In this document: positions 44,904 to 55,620 of the stretch, piece by piece
Position numbering within the stretch: position 1 is the stretch's first letter
Layout of the letters: each line of letters opens with the position of its first letter
NCBI GenBank assembly: GCA_905176665.1
Contig: CAJINA010000240.1
Span: 62,001-126,000, forward strand
Direction of reading: 5' to 3'
Length of the DNA stretch: 64,000 nucleotides
Source: Olavius algarvensis Delta 4 endosymbiont
GTDB lineage: Bacteria; Desulfobacterota; Desulfobacteria; Desulfobacterales; CAJINA01
Translations under genes and position numbers: made by a program
Notes under the pieces: generated by a model
Told to the model about the DNA's origin: nothing
Database searches by the model: none
What the model saw: the letters and a program-made list of their open reading frames with translations, nothing else

Positions 44904-45250
44904 AGGCTGAAGGAAAACCGGTGTCAGGTGTCGGGTGTCCGGAGCCAGGAAGGGCTTGAGGTCGGAAGTCTGACGCCGGAGTCGGGAAGGCCTTGAGGTC
45001 GGAAGTTTGAGGCCTGACGCCGGAAAATAGAAACATAATCGATTATTTCGTACCAAGGTTAGAAAGGGCTCGAGGGTAAGAGTGCCGCGAAGCGGCTGAG
45101 AGTATTTTTAATTTCATCCGGAAATTGTAAATGGAGGGTTTTAATCCAGTCAATCCTGTCAAAACAGGTTTGGGGTTTCATGATTCGTAGTCCGTGGAAC
45201 CAGTGGGAATGTCTTCAAGCCGTATAGGCGCAATCCGTGTCAAAAAGAAA
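44885..45250. repeat. Mixed repeat tract between the two epimerases
   Basis: Starts inside the last codons of the previous gene with 'ggctgaagactgaaggctga', continues with 'aggtcggaagtctgacg' repeats to about 45030, then modular words 'ccgcgaagcgg', 'catccggaaattg', 'caatcctgtcaaaacagg' and an inverted copy of the 'gcgcctatacggcttgaaga' insert at about 45198-45232, and ends 'atccgtgtcaaaaag'. Confidence 0.8.
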
Positions 45251-45257
45251 GATTTAA

Positions 45258-46274
45258 ATGAAATATAACAACATCCTCGTTACTGGCGCGGCCGGATTCA
45301 TCGGCTATCACCTCAGTCTGGGGCTTCTGGTGCAGGGCTGCAAAGTGACCGGCATAGACAATCTGAATGATTATTACGAGGTTAACCTGAAGAAGGCTCG
45401 TCTAAAGCAACTTGAGTCTCAAAAGGAGTTCACGTTTCAAAAATTGGAATTGTCTGACCGGGATTCTATGGAAACACTTTTTCGAGAGAATTCATTCGAC
45501 GCCGTCGTAAACCTGGCGGCCCAGGCAGGAGTTCGTTATTCTCTTGTAAATCCTCAGGCTTATATAGATTCCAATATCGTTGGTTTTACTAATATCCTGG
45601 AGGGCTGTCGGCACAGCGGTGTTAAACATCTGGTGTTTGCCTCTTCAAGCTCGGTATACGGCGCCAATACCAAAATGCCTTTTTCGGTGCATGATAATGT
45701 CGATCACCCGGTATCGCTGTATGCAGCTTCTAAGAAGTCAAACGAGTTAATGGCCCATGCATACAGTCATCTTTACAGCCTTCCCTGTACAGGTCTGCGT
45801 TTTTTTACCGTCTATGGACCTTGGGGACGACCCGATATGGCCCTTTTCATCTTCACAAAAGCAACCCTCGAGGGAAAACCTATCAAGGTTTTTAACCATG
45901 GCAAAATGAAGAGGGATTTTACTTATATTGATGACATAATTGAGGGGGTTGTTCGAGTAATTCATAACACAGCTTCTCCCAATCCGGATTGGTCTGGAGA
46001 CTGGCCAGACCCAGGGACTTCTTATGCCCCTTTCACGATCTACAACATCGGGAACAATAATCCGGTTGGATTGTTAGAATTCATTGAGGCAATTGAGACA
46101 GCCCTCGGCAAGAAAGCGATCAAGGAATTTCTGGACATGCAACCAGGTGATGTCCCTGCCACTTGTGCGGATGTGGACGATCTTGGCCGGGATGTTGGGT
46201 TTAAACCCAATACACCGCTGGAAGTCGGGATCGGTAAGTTTGTGGAATGGTACCGAAGATACTACGGAGTTTAG
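45258..46274 (+). CDS. UDP-glucuronate 4-epimerase-like protein (CapI/LpsL family)
   Basis: 338 residues. Rossmann motif [50 protein letters not shown], catalytic YAASKKSNE, and the subgroup signature [32 protein letters not shown]. This signature separates UDP-glucuronate epimerases from GalE, and fits UDP-glucuronate supply by ugd, giving UDP-galacturonate for the polymer. The ATG follows 'aaagatttaa' without a strong Shine-Dalgarno. Confidence 0.94.
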   Translation: MKYNNILVTGAAGFIGYHLSLGLLVQGCKVTGIDNLNDYYEVNLKKARLKQLESQKEFTFQKLELSDRDSMETLFRENSFDAVVNLAAQAGVRYSLVNPQAYIDSNIVGFTNILEGCRHSGVKHLVFASSSSVYGANTKMPFSVHDNVDHPVSLYAASKKSNELMAHAYSHLYSLPCTGLRFFTVYGPWGRPDMALFIFTKATLEGKPIKVFNHGKMKRDFTYIDDIIEGVVRVIHNTASPNPDWSGDWPDPGTSYAPFTIYNIGNNNPVGLLEFIEAIETALGKKAIKEFLDMQPGDVPATCADVDDLGRDVGFKPNTPLEVGIGKFVEWYRRYYGV

Positions 46275-46383
46275 CGCAGGGGGCGCAGGGCATAGCGCAT
46301 GGTGCCAAGGGCGAAAAGAAAAACATCACTAATTAAATACGAAATAGAATAACAGATTAGAACAATTCAGATATTTACATTCT

Positions 46384-46740
46384 ATGGGAAATTTCAGATT
46401 TCAGAACTTAGATATATGGAAGATATCTATTGAAATTGCGGATGGCCTTTTTACTATCAGTGATGAACTTGAAGAAAAGAGACTATACCGATTTGCTGAG
46501 CAGTTACGTGGGGCTGGTATGTCAATGTCTAACAATATCGCTGAGGGGAGCGGGTCAAATTCTTCTAAGGATTTTAGAAACTTTCTCAATTTTGCCAGAC
46601 GTTCGGCATTTGAAAACGCCAACATTCTAATACTGTTGCATAAGCGGGCATTAATTGCTCAGAATACTCTGGACCATTATTTGGATGAACTTGATTTGCC
46701 ATGTAGGAAGATTACCAGTTTCCAAAGAACCCTGAGCTAA
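46384..46740 (+). CDS. Four-helix bundle protein of the S23/23S rRNA intervening-sequence family
   Basis: 118 residues with the family's start NFRFQNLDIWKISIEIA, the middle QLRGAGMSMSNNIAEGSGSN and the KDFRNFLNFARRSA helix. Members form pentameric helical bundles; first noted inside 23S rRNA insertions of Leptospira, they are mostly free-standing, as here, and the role is unknown. They are frequent passengers in polysaccharide loci of environmental bacteria. Confidence 0.92.
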   Translation: MGNFRFQNLDIWKISIEIADGLFTISDELEEKRLYRFAEQLRGAGMSMSNNIAEGSGSNSSKDFRNFLNFARRSAFENANILILLHKRALIAQNTLDHYLDELDLPCRKITSFQRTLS

Positions 46741-46789
46741 GATAGTGAACTATTCACAATATCTCTAATCTTGGAATCACTCACTATAC

Positions 46790-47626
46790 CTATTGTGCTT
46801 TACTCTTGGCCTTTGGCTCTTTGCCCGTTACCCTTTGCTCCATGCTCTCAGCACTTTGCGTTTCGCTCCAAGCCCATCTTGCACACACCTTAGTCACCGG
46901 ATACTTCGGATCAGAATACGCCGCCAGATCGAACATCTTGGCCATGGGCTGGTAAACACGGTCCAGGCTGGCCACATCATTGATACCCAGGCTCCAGTAG
47001 TCTTTGGCCCGTTTGAACAGAAACTCGTTCCGGGGAAAGCTTCGCAGTCTCGGGTTATAGCCCTCGAACAGTAAGCGGTAGGTAGAATCGATCAGGTGCC
47101 AACGGTCCTCCAGGTAAGCTTCGATGAAGACGTGGCCGGTCGTGATCAGTAAATCATTTTCCTTGAAATCGGTCATCCATTCGGTGTTGGCGGTTAGCAC
47201 CATACGAGCCGGCACCCCGGAGGCCCTAAACAAGGTTACCTGGGCCAGGGCAAAATCAGAGCAGCCACCCAGAGCCCGGGTCTCGAACAATTCATCGGCA
47301 CTTCGGGCAAAGGCTTTGTCATTCAACCAGTTGTCGTATTTGAAGTTGGCCCAGACATAATCAACCGCCTTGTACATTCGTTCCCGCCGGTTGGCCCCAC
47401 GGATCTGTTTCGAGACTGAAATAATACTGGGAGTAAGTTTAGTCTGTGGCCCCTCTAATAGCCATACAGCAACCTCCGGCGGCAATTGCTGATCCTGATA
47501 CCCCGAAAAATCCGGTGGTATCCGCGGATCCACCTGAGTTCCCGTACAAGCGGTCAACAAAACCAAAAAAATGACCGGGAAAACAACCCAGCCCCCCCGG
47601 TCGGTTATCTTGTATAGTCTTTTCAT
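46790..47626 (-). CDS. Transglutaminase-like lipoprotein
   Basis: 278 residues from ATG 47626; a GTG three codons earlier is the alternative. Signal ending in lipobox LLTAC near residue 27 makes it an exported lipoprotein. The transglutaminase-like core has Cys in GGCSDFALAQ, His in TTGHVFIEAY and Asp in LIDSTYRL, so the papain-like triad is complete. A C-terminal segment with WAW and charged residues follows. Such proteins may be peptidases or crosslinkers in the envelope. It lies on the strand opposite to the EPS genes, next to the FecR gene, with a palindromic element between the two. Confidence 0.88.
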   Translation of the reverse strand: MKRLYKITDRGGWVVFPVIFLVLLTACTGTQVDPRIPPDFSGYQDQQLPPEVAVWLLEGPQTKLTPSIISVSKQIRGANRRERMYKAVDYVWANFKYDNWLNDKAFARSADELFETRALGGCSDFALAQVTLFRASGVPARMVLTANTEWMTDFKENDLLITTGHVFIEAYLEDRWHLIDSTYRLLFEGYNPRLRSFPRNEFLFKRAKDYWSLGINDVASLDRVYQPMAKMFDLAAYSDPKYPVTKVCARWAWSETQSAESMEQRVTGKEPKAKSKAQ

Positions 47627-47673
47627 TAAAACCACATGATACAGGATTTAGCTAATTAGTTTTCAACCATTCC

Positions 47674-47817
47674 AGAAACAGTTTAGAAATGTTGAATTGG
47701 GGCAAAGGTCAAGGCGGGCGAAAATTTTAACCACAGGCATACAAACAGTATTCCGCGGATTACAATTTTCGCCCAACGCCGAGATTTGTCCCAAGGCGAT
47801 ATTTGTTAACTGTTTCT
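47674..47817. repeat. Long palindromic element, copy 8
   Basis: 144 bp with ends agaaacagttta/taactgtttct. Inner stem GGGCGAAAATT faces AATTTTCGCCC, again different from other copies yet fully paired. The apex is looser (catacaaacaGTATT). The right half overlaps the 3' end of the FecR gene, giving it its last residues and stop codon (47760-47762). Confidence 0.88.
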
Positions 47818-48656
47818 ACTCCATGTCGGGAGGCATGGAAAGGGTAGCCAACCCCGGCCCAACCGACCCCAGCAGCGCCTCCCGCAGCTGCACCGGACAC
47901 AGCACCGGCAACCGATGCTGGGCCAACGACGGTAGTTCCGCCAATTGCTCCGGTAAGGCCGACCGTCGACCCGGGGCCTGTAAGCGCAGTAGTGATTAAA
48001 GCGCCAGTTACCAAAGCATGGGCCTCCCTTACAGGATTCAACCAGGCCAGCACCCTTTTAGAGATGGAACTTTGCTTATCAGGAGCCGCGGCTACTGATA
48101 CCGCAAAATCGGTCCCGCGAACCCCACAGACAGCCGTTTCAGTTTGAACCTGGTAGTTCGGTTCGCCGGATAATTTCTTGACGATGAACCGGGCGCTGCC
48201 CCAGAACAATCCCATTACCGTGGAACGCGTGTTGGTTTTAGGTTCATATTCAAGCTTGGAAACCACCAACTTTGCATTGGGTGCCATGGCCAGAACGCTC
48301 TTGTCCTTCATGGCTGCATTGATCCGCGAACGCGAACTTGTTATGATTGTATCTCCCTCGAAGATCGGATACTTGGCTTTCAGACGGTAGGCGGATTTAC
48401 CACCTGTATGGATAACATAGACTTTGCCCTGGACCTTTTGGACCTTACCGACTTTCCTGGTAACACCACCGACAAACTCGGGCTGGACCTTCACACCTTC
48501 TGGCATGAGCGCCACTTTAGGCTTGGTCGGCTTGAAGTTGTCCAATAAACTAAGGCTGGGATCCATGCTGTAAAGCGAGGTGAGGCCGAATACCAGGCCA
48601 ATACCCAGCAGAACGATAACGCTGTAGCTCAATTTACTATTCTTGGAAATTTTCAT
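47760..48656 (-). CDS. FecR-domain exported protein
   Basis: 298 residues. A signal or anchor helix at 10-30 (YSVIVLLGIGLVFGLTSL), then a FecR-type beta domain at about 62-190: GKVQKVQGKVYVIHTGG, L-K-A-K-Y-P-I-F-E-G-D-T-I-I-T-S and ETAVCGVRGTDFAV. In other bacteria this domain occurs in periplasmic structural or sensing proteins outside iron control. A Gly/Ala/Thr/Val-rich tail of about 70 residues follows. The final 20 or so residues (about HGVETVNKYRLGTNLGVGRK) are encoded by the palindromic repeat, suggesting that the native C-terminus was displaced. No sigma factor gene is adjacent. Confidence 0.88.
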   Translation of the reverse strand: MKISKNSKLSYSVIVLLGIGLVFGLTSLYSMDPSLSLLDNFKPTKPKVALMPEGVKVQPEFVGGVTRKVGKVQKVQGKVYVIHTGGKSAYRLKAKYPIFEGDTIITSSRSRINAAMKDKSVLAMAPNAKLVVSKLEYEPKTNTRSTVMGLFWGSARFIVKKLSGEPNYQVQTETAVCGVRGTDFAVSVAAAPDKQSSISKRVLAWLNPVREAHALVTGALITTALTGPGSTVGLTGAIGGTTVVGPASVAGAVSGAAAGGAAGVGWAGVGYPFHASRHGVETVNKYRLGTNLGVGRKL

Positions 48657-49943
<1,287 letters not shown>

Positions 49944-50205
49944 ATTAGCCACAGACACACACAGGCTTACACAGACGAAAACATGATTAAGAAATTCACA
50001 ATTTTCTGACAAAATTGTGAATGCAGTCATCCGCTATGCGGAATTTTAAGTTCCTCCACATCTATCAATATTACTTTTTCTCTCGTTTGTATTCGTTTGT
50101 GTGTTTAGAAGGCCAATAATTAATAGTGTAATTTTTCTTTTTCGGCGCAGCTGACTAAACTTTGCCTTTGTCTGTGTAAGTCTGTGGCTAACTTAATAGG
50201 TACTT
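49944..50205. repeat. Modular intergenic repeat tract
   Basis: 262 nt of 'agccacagacacacacaggc', 'tcatccgctatgcgga', 'gtctgtgtaagtctgtggct' and 'ttcggcgcagctga' words. It ends at the ATG of the GxxExxY gene. No other feature seen. Confidence 0.8.
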
Positions 50206-50568
50206 ATGGATCTTAACGATTTAACCTACAAAATCAATGGCGCTGTATTTGAGGTGAACCGAGTCCTCGGCGCCGGCTTTCTTGAGAAAGTTTATGAGAA
50301 TGCGTTATTGGTAGAGTTAAGTGCTCAAGGCCTTAAGGCGGAGAGCCAAGTCCCTATTAATGTAGAATACAAATCTGAAAATGTGGGTGAATATTTTGCT
50401 GATATTATAGTTGAAGATCAGGTGATTCTTGAACTGAAGGCTACTGAGGTTATTGCAAAAAAACATGAAGCACAGTTATTGAACTACCTAAAAGCAACTG
50501 AATTTAAAGTTGGCATGTTAATAAATTTTACCCATCCAAAAGCAGAGATTAAAAGATACGTTCTATAA
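50206..50568 (+). CDS. GxxExxY protein
   Basis: 120 residues. The naming motif G-A-G-F-L-E-K-V-Y-E-N-A-L is at about residues 24-36, followed by L-K-A-E-S-Q and VEYKSENVGEYFADIIVED, then ILELKATEVI, a D-x(n)-E-x-K pattern recalling PD-(D/E)XK nuclease folds. Function unknown. The family is common as a single gene in repeat-rich polysaccharide loci, as here between repeat tracts. Confidence 0.92.
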   Translation: MDLNDLTYKINGAVFEVNRVLGAGFLEKVYENALLVELSAQGLKAESQVPINVEYKSENVGEYFADIIVEDQVILELKATEVIAKKHEAQLLNYLKATEFKVGMLINFTHPKAEIKRYVL

Positions 50569-50995
50569 ACAATATTGTTCTTTCGGCGAAGCCGCACCAA
50601 CCCTGCTCTTGTCTGTGTATGTCTGTGCGAGTCTGTGGCTAAATTATTTTGTTTTTGATCTATCGGCGTAGCCGACAAATAACTGCCCTTGTCTGTGTGC
50701 GTCTGTGTGAGTCTGTGGCTATTTAAAATGGTTTTGATGTATTGGTTTTGACCTTTTCGGCGAAGCCGAACCAATCCCGCTCTTGTCTGTGTACGTCCGT
50801 GTGAGTCTGTGGCTAATTTAAATGGTTTTGATATGCTGGTTTTGACCTTTCCGGCGAAGCCGGCCAAATCATGCCCCTGTCTGTGTATGTCCGTGTGAGT
50901 CTGTGGCTAAATTATTTTGTTTTTGGTCTTACCGGCATAGCCGGCCAAATAACTGCCCTTGTCTGTGTACATCCGTGTGTGTCTGTGGCTAATTA
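50569..50995 (+). repeat. Tandem array of five 80-95 bp repeat units with variable hairpins
   Basis: Each unit has a short hairpin followed by 'ctcttgtctgtgtacgtc' and 'gtgagtctgtggctaa'. The hairpins are TCGGCgaAGCCGca, TCGGCgtAGCCGA, TCGGCgaAGCCGAA, CCGGCgaAGCCGG and CCGGCatAGCCGG: sequence changes on one side are matched on the other. The minus-strand open frame through it (50484-50867) is a shadow. It ends 15 nt before the start of the WbpD-like gene. Confidence 0.88.
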
Positions 50996-51011
50996 ATGGT
51001 TGGAGGTTGTT

Positions 51012-51569
51012 TTGGAGTATTTCGTACACGAATCATCCTACATCGACGACAACTGCCAGATAGGCAAAGGAACCAAAATCTGGCACTTCTGCCACATCAT
51101 GTCCGGCTCCGACATCGGCGAAAACTGCAACATCGGCCAGAACGTCGTCATTGGACCGGAAGTCCAAATAGGCAATCAATGCAAAATCCAGAACAATGTA
51201 TCGATCTATAAACACGTAACCTTGGAAGACAACGTATTCTGCGGCCCCTCAATGGTCTTCACCAATGTTTATAACCCGCGTGCAGGGATGCGCAAAATGG
51301 ATCAGGCCAGGCCGATCCGGGTTAAAAAAGGCGCTACCCTGGGCGCAAACTGCACCATCGTCTGCGGCATCACCATCGGAAGATACGCCTTTGTAGGTGC
51401 CGGTGCAGTCGTAACCAAAGATGTCCCCGACCATGCTCTCATTATCGGCAACCCCGCAAAACAAATCGGCTACGCCTGCCAATGCGGGGAAACACTACCT
51501 GGAAATTTGGTATGTGATACCTGTAAGCGAAAATACCAGGCTACTGATAGAGGTTTGAGCGAAACATAA
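51012..51569 (+). CDS. Left-handed beta-helix acetyltransferase, WbpD/WlbB-like
   Basis: 185 residues from TTG 51012: GGAGG at 51002-51006 is well spaced from it, and the resulting [18 protein letters not shown] matches the usual start of this family; the frame-open TTG at 51000 has no such support. Hexapeptide repeats ([42 protein letters not shown]) build the helix. Two Cys pairs near the C-terminus (CQCG and CDTC) form a probable zinc site. WbpD acetylates the 3-amino group of UDP-GlcNAc3NA. Pairs with the WbpB-like gene upstream. Confidence 0.93.
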   Translation: MEYFVHESSYIDDNCQIGKGTKIWHFCHIMSGSDIGENCNIGQNVVIGPEVQIGNQCKIQNNVSIYKHVTLEDNVFCGPSMVFTNVYNPRAGMRKMDQARPIRVKKGATLGANCTIVCGITIGRYAFVGAGAVVTKDVPDHALIIGNPAKQIGYACQCGETLPGNLVCDTCKRKYQATDRGLSET

Positions 51570-51719
51570 GAATCCAGTACACTGAGATCGGACTTTCGGC
51601 TTTTATGCTTGTTGCCATATAATCCGTTTCTGAAAAGATATTGTGGGCTCATCAAGTTGACAACTTACCGAATTCATAATAATTTATAAGTAAGTGAATG
51701 AATCCAGAAGGATGATCAA

Positions 51720-52013
51720 ATGAAACGACAGGTTATAGTTAATATTCTTAATTCTCATCGAGACGAGATCAACTCCCGATATGGTGTTTCGTCATTATCT
51801 CTTTTTGGATCGGTGGCCAGGGATGAGGCTACCGAGAAGAGTGATATTGATATTTTGGTAAAATTTACAAAAACACCCGGGATATTTGGATTTCTTGAAC
51901 TGAAAACTTACTTGGAAAGTATTTTACAGTGTTCTGTAGGTCTTGTTACCCGGGATGCCTTAAGAAAACAGCTTCGCGAACAGATAATTAAAGAGGCTGT
52001 AAATGCCGTATAG
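51720..52013 (+). CDS. Minimal nucleotidyltransferase (MntA-like antitoxin of a HEPN/MNT pair)
   Basis: 97 residues. The polymerase-beta type motif GSVARDEATEKSDIDILV (G-S-x(n)-D-x-D) is intact near residue 33-50. It ends 11 nt inside the following HEPN gene, the usual overlap of these toxin-antitoxin pairs. In studied cases the MNT partner adds AMP to the HEPN toxin and silences it. Confidence 0.93.
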   Translation: MKRQVIVNILNSHRDEINSRYGVSSLSLFGSVARDEATEKSDIDILVKFTKTPGIFGFLELKTYLESILQCSVGLVTRDALRKQLREQIIKEAVNAV

Positions 52014-52329
52014 AAGCTGGGAGTTTAGAATTGACGATATTATTGAGGCAATTAATAAAATTGAACGCTATATCTATGGCCTTGATTTTGAAAAATGGCA
52101 AAAAGACGAGAAAACAATCGATGCCGTTATCCGCAATATTGAGGTGATTGGTGAAGCAGCGTCACACTTGCCAGCAGAGATACAGGAACAATACAAAGAA
52201 ATTCCATGGGGGATGATGAAAGGAATTCGCAATGTGTTGGCGCATGAATACTTTGGCATCGACTTAAAAATTACCTGGAAAACAGTGAAGGAAGATCTCC
52301 CATCACTAAAAAAGTACTTGCAAAAGTAA
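52003..52329 (+). CDS. HepT-like HEPN toxin (DUF86)
   Basis: 108 residues, mostly helical. The HEPN RNase signature R-N-V-L-A-H-E-Y near residue 80 matches R-x(4-6)-H-x-Y and is complete, and IEVIGEAASHLP is the DUF86 helix. Overlaps the MntA-like gene. A likely RNase toxin neutralised by its neighbour; it may serve locus maintenance or phage defence. Confidence 0.93.
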   Translation: MPYRSWEFRIDDIIEAINKIERYIYGLDFEKWQKDEKTIDAVIRNIEVIGEAASHLPAEIQEQYKEIPWGMMKGIRNVLAHEYFGIDLKITWKTVKEDLPSLKKYLQK

Positions 52330-52737
52330 ATGACCCTTGCCTGTGATGGGTTTTACCACTCCTACCAGTCTGGTAAACTCAAATCATAAGAAAATACAAA
52401 ATTTTCAGCGGTTTTTAAAACGCATCTTTCCCGCAGCGGATGATACCATTTTCAAATTCATCAGGAATTTGAAAATAGAATTATAATAATCCTGTCTATC
52501 TTGTTAATCCTGTCAAAAGAATGGTTTTTAGAGTTCATATTTTCAAATTATTTGAGGCGTTTGCCTTGAGAACATTCCGCAATTCGGATTTAGTCAATCA
52601 ATTTGTATTTCGGGCTTCTCATAGTTTTAGTTTTGCATTTGTTTAAGGAATTGAACATTAATATTTAGAATTTGTTTCGGATTTCGCAATTCGAATTTCG
52701 GATTTTCTTGAATAACTTTATCCCCGGGCAGGTAAAT
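52330..52737. other. Intergenic region before wza
   Basis: 408 nt without a gene. 52400-52530 is a modular repeat unit ('cccgcagcggatga', 'tcaaattcatcaggaatttg', 'ttaatcctgtcaaaa'). 52540-52710 is the AT-rich 'caattcggattt'/'cgaatttcgg' type also seen before ispD. Confidence 0.65.
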
Positions 52738-55437
52738 ATGCATCTTAAAAATCTAAGATTCCTAACCATTCTTCTGATTCTATCGATTGCCCTTGCCGGC
52801 CAGGCTCTTAGCCTCACCGCCGACCAAATGCAAATGCTCCAGCAACTCACCCCACAGGAGCGCCAGGCCCCGATGCAGCAGTTGGGCGGTGACCAGAGCG
52901 TTGCCCAGCAGCCGCTCTATTCACCACAGGTGGTTCAGCCGATTGCACCTGGTGCTACACCGCGGCCCGCAACTCTATCAGGAGATGAATTGCGCGCCCA
53001 GGGTGGCGATACCCTTATCTTGACGATTAATCCTCCGGCCGATCAGGCCGATCAGCTACCCGGGTTTGTTAATGATGTATTAGGGAGCAAGGTATATCGT
53101 TTGGATCATAACGGAATTCTGGATTTAAACGGAGTCGGCAAGATTCCGGTGGCTGGTTTGAATGTAGAAGAAATCTCAGCGCGACTGTCAGCTGAACCGC
53201 CCTTGAAGGGATTAACCATAGCGGCTAGGATTCTACCCTTGGAACCAATTGGTTCCTTGGCCAACGAACCCTTTGGTTACGACTTGTTCAAAGGAGCCCC
53301 AACCACTTTCGCCCCGGCTACTGATATTCCAGTGCCGGCTGATTATATTATCGGTCCCGGTGATACCATCATCCTTCAGTTTTTCGGCAAGGAAAATGCT
53401 CGCTATAGTTTGGTTGTAACACGAGAAGGGATGGTGCAAATTCCAAAGATTGGGCCAGTTTCCGCCGCGGGCCAACGGTTCTCTGAACTTCAGAAAAAGT
53501 GGCAAAATTACATTAATAAAAAAATGATTGGGGTGCGCGCCAGCATTACTATGGGGCGGCTGAGATCCATCCGTGTATTTATTCTTGGCGAGGCGGAGCG
53601 GCCGGGGTCGTATACAGTAAGTGCTCTTTCTACCATGACCAATGCGCTCTTTGTCAGTGGTGGAATCAAACATATCGGTTCACTGCGGCAGATCCAGCTT
53701 AAACGCGGCGGTCAGCTAATCACTGAACTGGATTTATATGACCTGCTCTTGAAAGGTGACACCAGCGGTGATGTTAGATTACAACCGGGCGACGTCATTT
53801 TCGTTCCGCCGGTCGGACGCACGGTGGGTATAGCCGGGGCAGTTCGACGACCAGCGATTTATGAACTGCGAAATGAGAAATCCGTCAACGAATTGATAAA
53901 TATCGCCGGTGGTCTTTTACCTACTGCACTCAAAGAGAGTGCTCAACTCGAAAGAATCAATTCAGGCGGTGACCGGGTCGTTATTGATGTTAATTTGACC
54001 GATATCAACGGTTTGACCATGGTGTTGTCTGATGGCGACGTCCTCCAGGTTCGCTCGGTCCTCGACCGGGTGGAAAAAGTCGTAAAACTCGCCGGTCACG
54101 TGGAACGTCCAGGTAGTTATCAATGGCGAAAGGGCATGCGTTTAACCGATCTGGTTGACTCGGTTGATGACCTCAAGCCGCGTCCGGATCTGAATTATGT
54201 ACTCATAAAACGCGAACTGCCCCCGGACCGGCGGATTGAGGTCCATTCCGTCAATTTGGCGCAAGCATTCGAAAACCGAGATTCAGAGGAGAATATTCAA
54301 CTACAGGCCCGCGACGAGGTGGTTGTTTTCAGCCTTACCGAAAACCGGGCCGATCTTTTGCGCCCCATTGTGGCGCAGTTGCGTCTCCAAGCCCGCAGCG
54401 ATGATCCCGAACATGTGGTCGCCATAGGTGGTCAGGTTGCATTTCCGGGTGAATATCCGCTTGAAAAAGGCATGAAGGTAAGCGAGTTACTGCGTGCCGG
54501 CGGTAACCTAACCCAACAGGCATACCGTCTGGAAGCAGAGATGATTCGCTACCAGGTTATAGAGAACAAGGTTCGTGAAACCAGCCGGATTCCTCTGGAC
54601 TTGGCAGCCATCATGAAAGGTGATGCAACCAATGATCGAGAATTAAGACCTTTTGACACCGTCAACGTAAAGCAGGTCGCAGAATGGTGGGATCGTGAAA
54701 CAATTGAGATCAGAGGCGAAGTTATGTTTCCAGGGCGCTACGTGGTAGAGAAAGGCGAGACTCTGTCTGAGCTGATTGAGCGGGTAGGGGGGTTCACTGA
54801 ACGTGCCTTCCTGAAAGGAGCTATTCTGGTGCGCGAAGAACTACGTGCCAAGGAGCAGGAACAGCTCGATCGTTTGCGTGAACGCTTGAAGGGTGATCTG
54901 GCTTCGATTTCGCTCCAACAAATGCAGGAGGACACCAAAAAGCAGGAAGCCCTGGCCATGGCCCAGGGTCTATTAACCCAGATGGAAGGCACCAAGGCAG
55001 TTGGACGACTGGTGATTGACCTTGAAGCGATTGTCAACGGGGTCAAAACCGACATTGTCCTTCAGAATAATGACCGAATTTTCATCCCAGACAACCCACA
55101 GGAAGTCGCAGTCTTGGGCGAAGTGAACTATCCTACCTCGCACGTATTTGACCAAAAACTCACCCGAGATGATTACATCAACCATTCCGGCGGCATGACC
55201 TACAAGGCTGACAAGAAGAGAGTTTACGTTGTCAAAGCCAACGGCCAAGTCTTGTCCCCAAAGACCACCAGCACCTGGTTCGGCAAAAACCCACAGGATA
55301 TCCATGTGGGCGATACCATCGTGGTACCACTTGATGCAGACCGCATACGTCCACTTTTTCTCTGGTCTAGCATCGCCCAGATCGTCTACCAGTCCGCACT
55401 AGCCATCGCTGCATTCAACTCAGTCGGGGCGTTTTAA
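52738..55437 (+). CDS. Polysaccharide export outer-membrane protein, Wza type with multiple SLBB domains
   Basis: 899 residues from ATG 52738, which has AGGT about 5 nt upstream and opens directly into a signal peptide (LTILLILSIALAGQALS); the longer frame begins in AT-rich repeat. A Gln-rich segment follows, then the Poly_export domain (about 195-280: DYIIGPGDTIILQFFG, LVVTREGMVQIPKIGP) and several SLBB repeats with G-x-V-x-x-P-G-x-Y words (GEAERPGSYTV, GAVRRPAIYEL, GHVERPGSYQW, GQVAFPGEYPL, GEVMFPGRYVV). A C-terminal membrane segment may cross the outer membrane. It is longer than E. coli Wza (about 380) because of the extra SLBB units. It exports the polymer with Wzz. Confidence 0.95.
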   Translation: MHLKNLRFLTILLILSIALAGQALSLTADQMQMLQQLTPQERQAPMQQLGGDQSVAQQPLYSPQVVQPIAPGATPRPATLSGDELRAQGGDTLILTINPPADQADQLPGFVNDVLGSKVYRLDHNGILDLNGVGKIPVAGLNVEEISARLSAEPPLKGLTIAARILPLEPIGSLANEPFGYDLFKGAPTTFAPATDIPVPADYIIGPGDTIILQFFGKENARYSLVVTREGMVQIPKIGPVSAAGQRFSELQKKWQNYINKKMIGVRASITMGRLRSIRVFILGEAERPGSYTVSALSTMTNALFVSGGIKHIGSLRQIQLKRGGQLITELDLYDLLLKGDTSGDVRLQPGDVIFVPPVGRTVGIAGAVRRPAIYELRNEKSVNELINIAGGLLPTALKESAQLERINSGGDRVVIDVNLTDINGLTMVLSDGDVLQVRSVLDRVEKVVKLAGHVERPGSYQWRKGMRLTDLVDSVDDLKPRPDLNYVLIKRELPPDRRIEVHSVNLAQAFENRDSEENIQLQARDEVVVFSLTENRADLLRPIVAQLRLQARSDDPEHVVAIGGQVAFPGEYPLEKGMKVSELLRAGGNLTQQAYRLEAEMIRYQVIENKVRETSRIPLDLAAIMKGDATNDRELRPFDTVNVKQVAEWWDRETIEIRGEVMFPGRYVVEKGETLSELIERVGGFTERAFLKGAILVREELRAKEQEQLDRLRERLKGDLASISLQQMQEDTKKQEALAMAQGLLTQMEGTKAVGRLVIDLEAIVNGVKTDIVLQNNDRIFIPDNPQEVAVLGEVNYPTSHVFDQKLTRDDYINHSGGMTYKADKKRVYVVKANGQVLSPKTTSTWFGKNPQDIHVGDTIVVPLDADRIRPLFLWSSIAQIVYQSALAIAAFNSVGAF

Positions 55438-55620
55438 ATTGTTACTTCATTGATTTGCCTTGGGCAAAGAGTAGCGAACAGAAAAAATATATAATTTAAT
55501 ACAAAAGACTCTAATACAGAGTTCTATTTATAACAGGTGTAAGCTGTTTTTGTTTTTCGCCTTATGCCCAAAGCCCCATTGAAATATTGCCATTCATAAT
55601 CCCGAATTGAGAGAATACCA

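Noticed and set aside
50484-50867. Minus-strand frame with repeated LATDSH and RTQTRAG peptides
   Set aside because: Arises from the tandem intergenic array; no ribosome site, and it overlaps the end of a real gene.
50569-50995. CRISPR array
   Set aside because: Units are 80-95 bp, lack the constant repeat/unique spacer alternation, and no cas genes are present.
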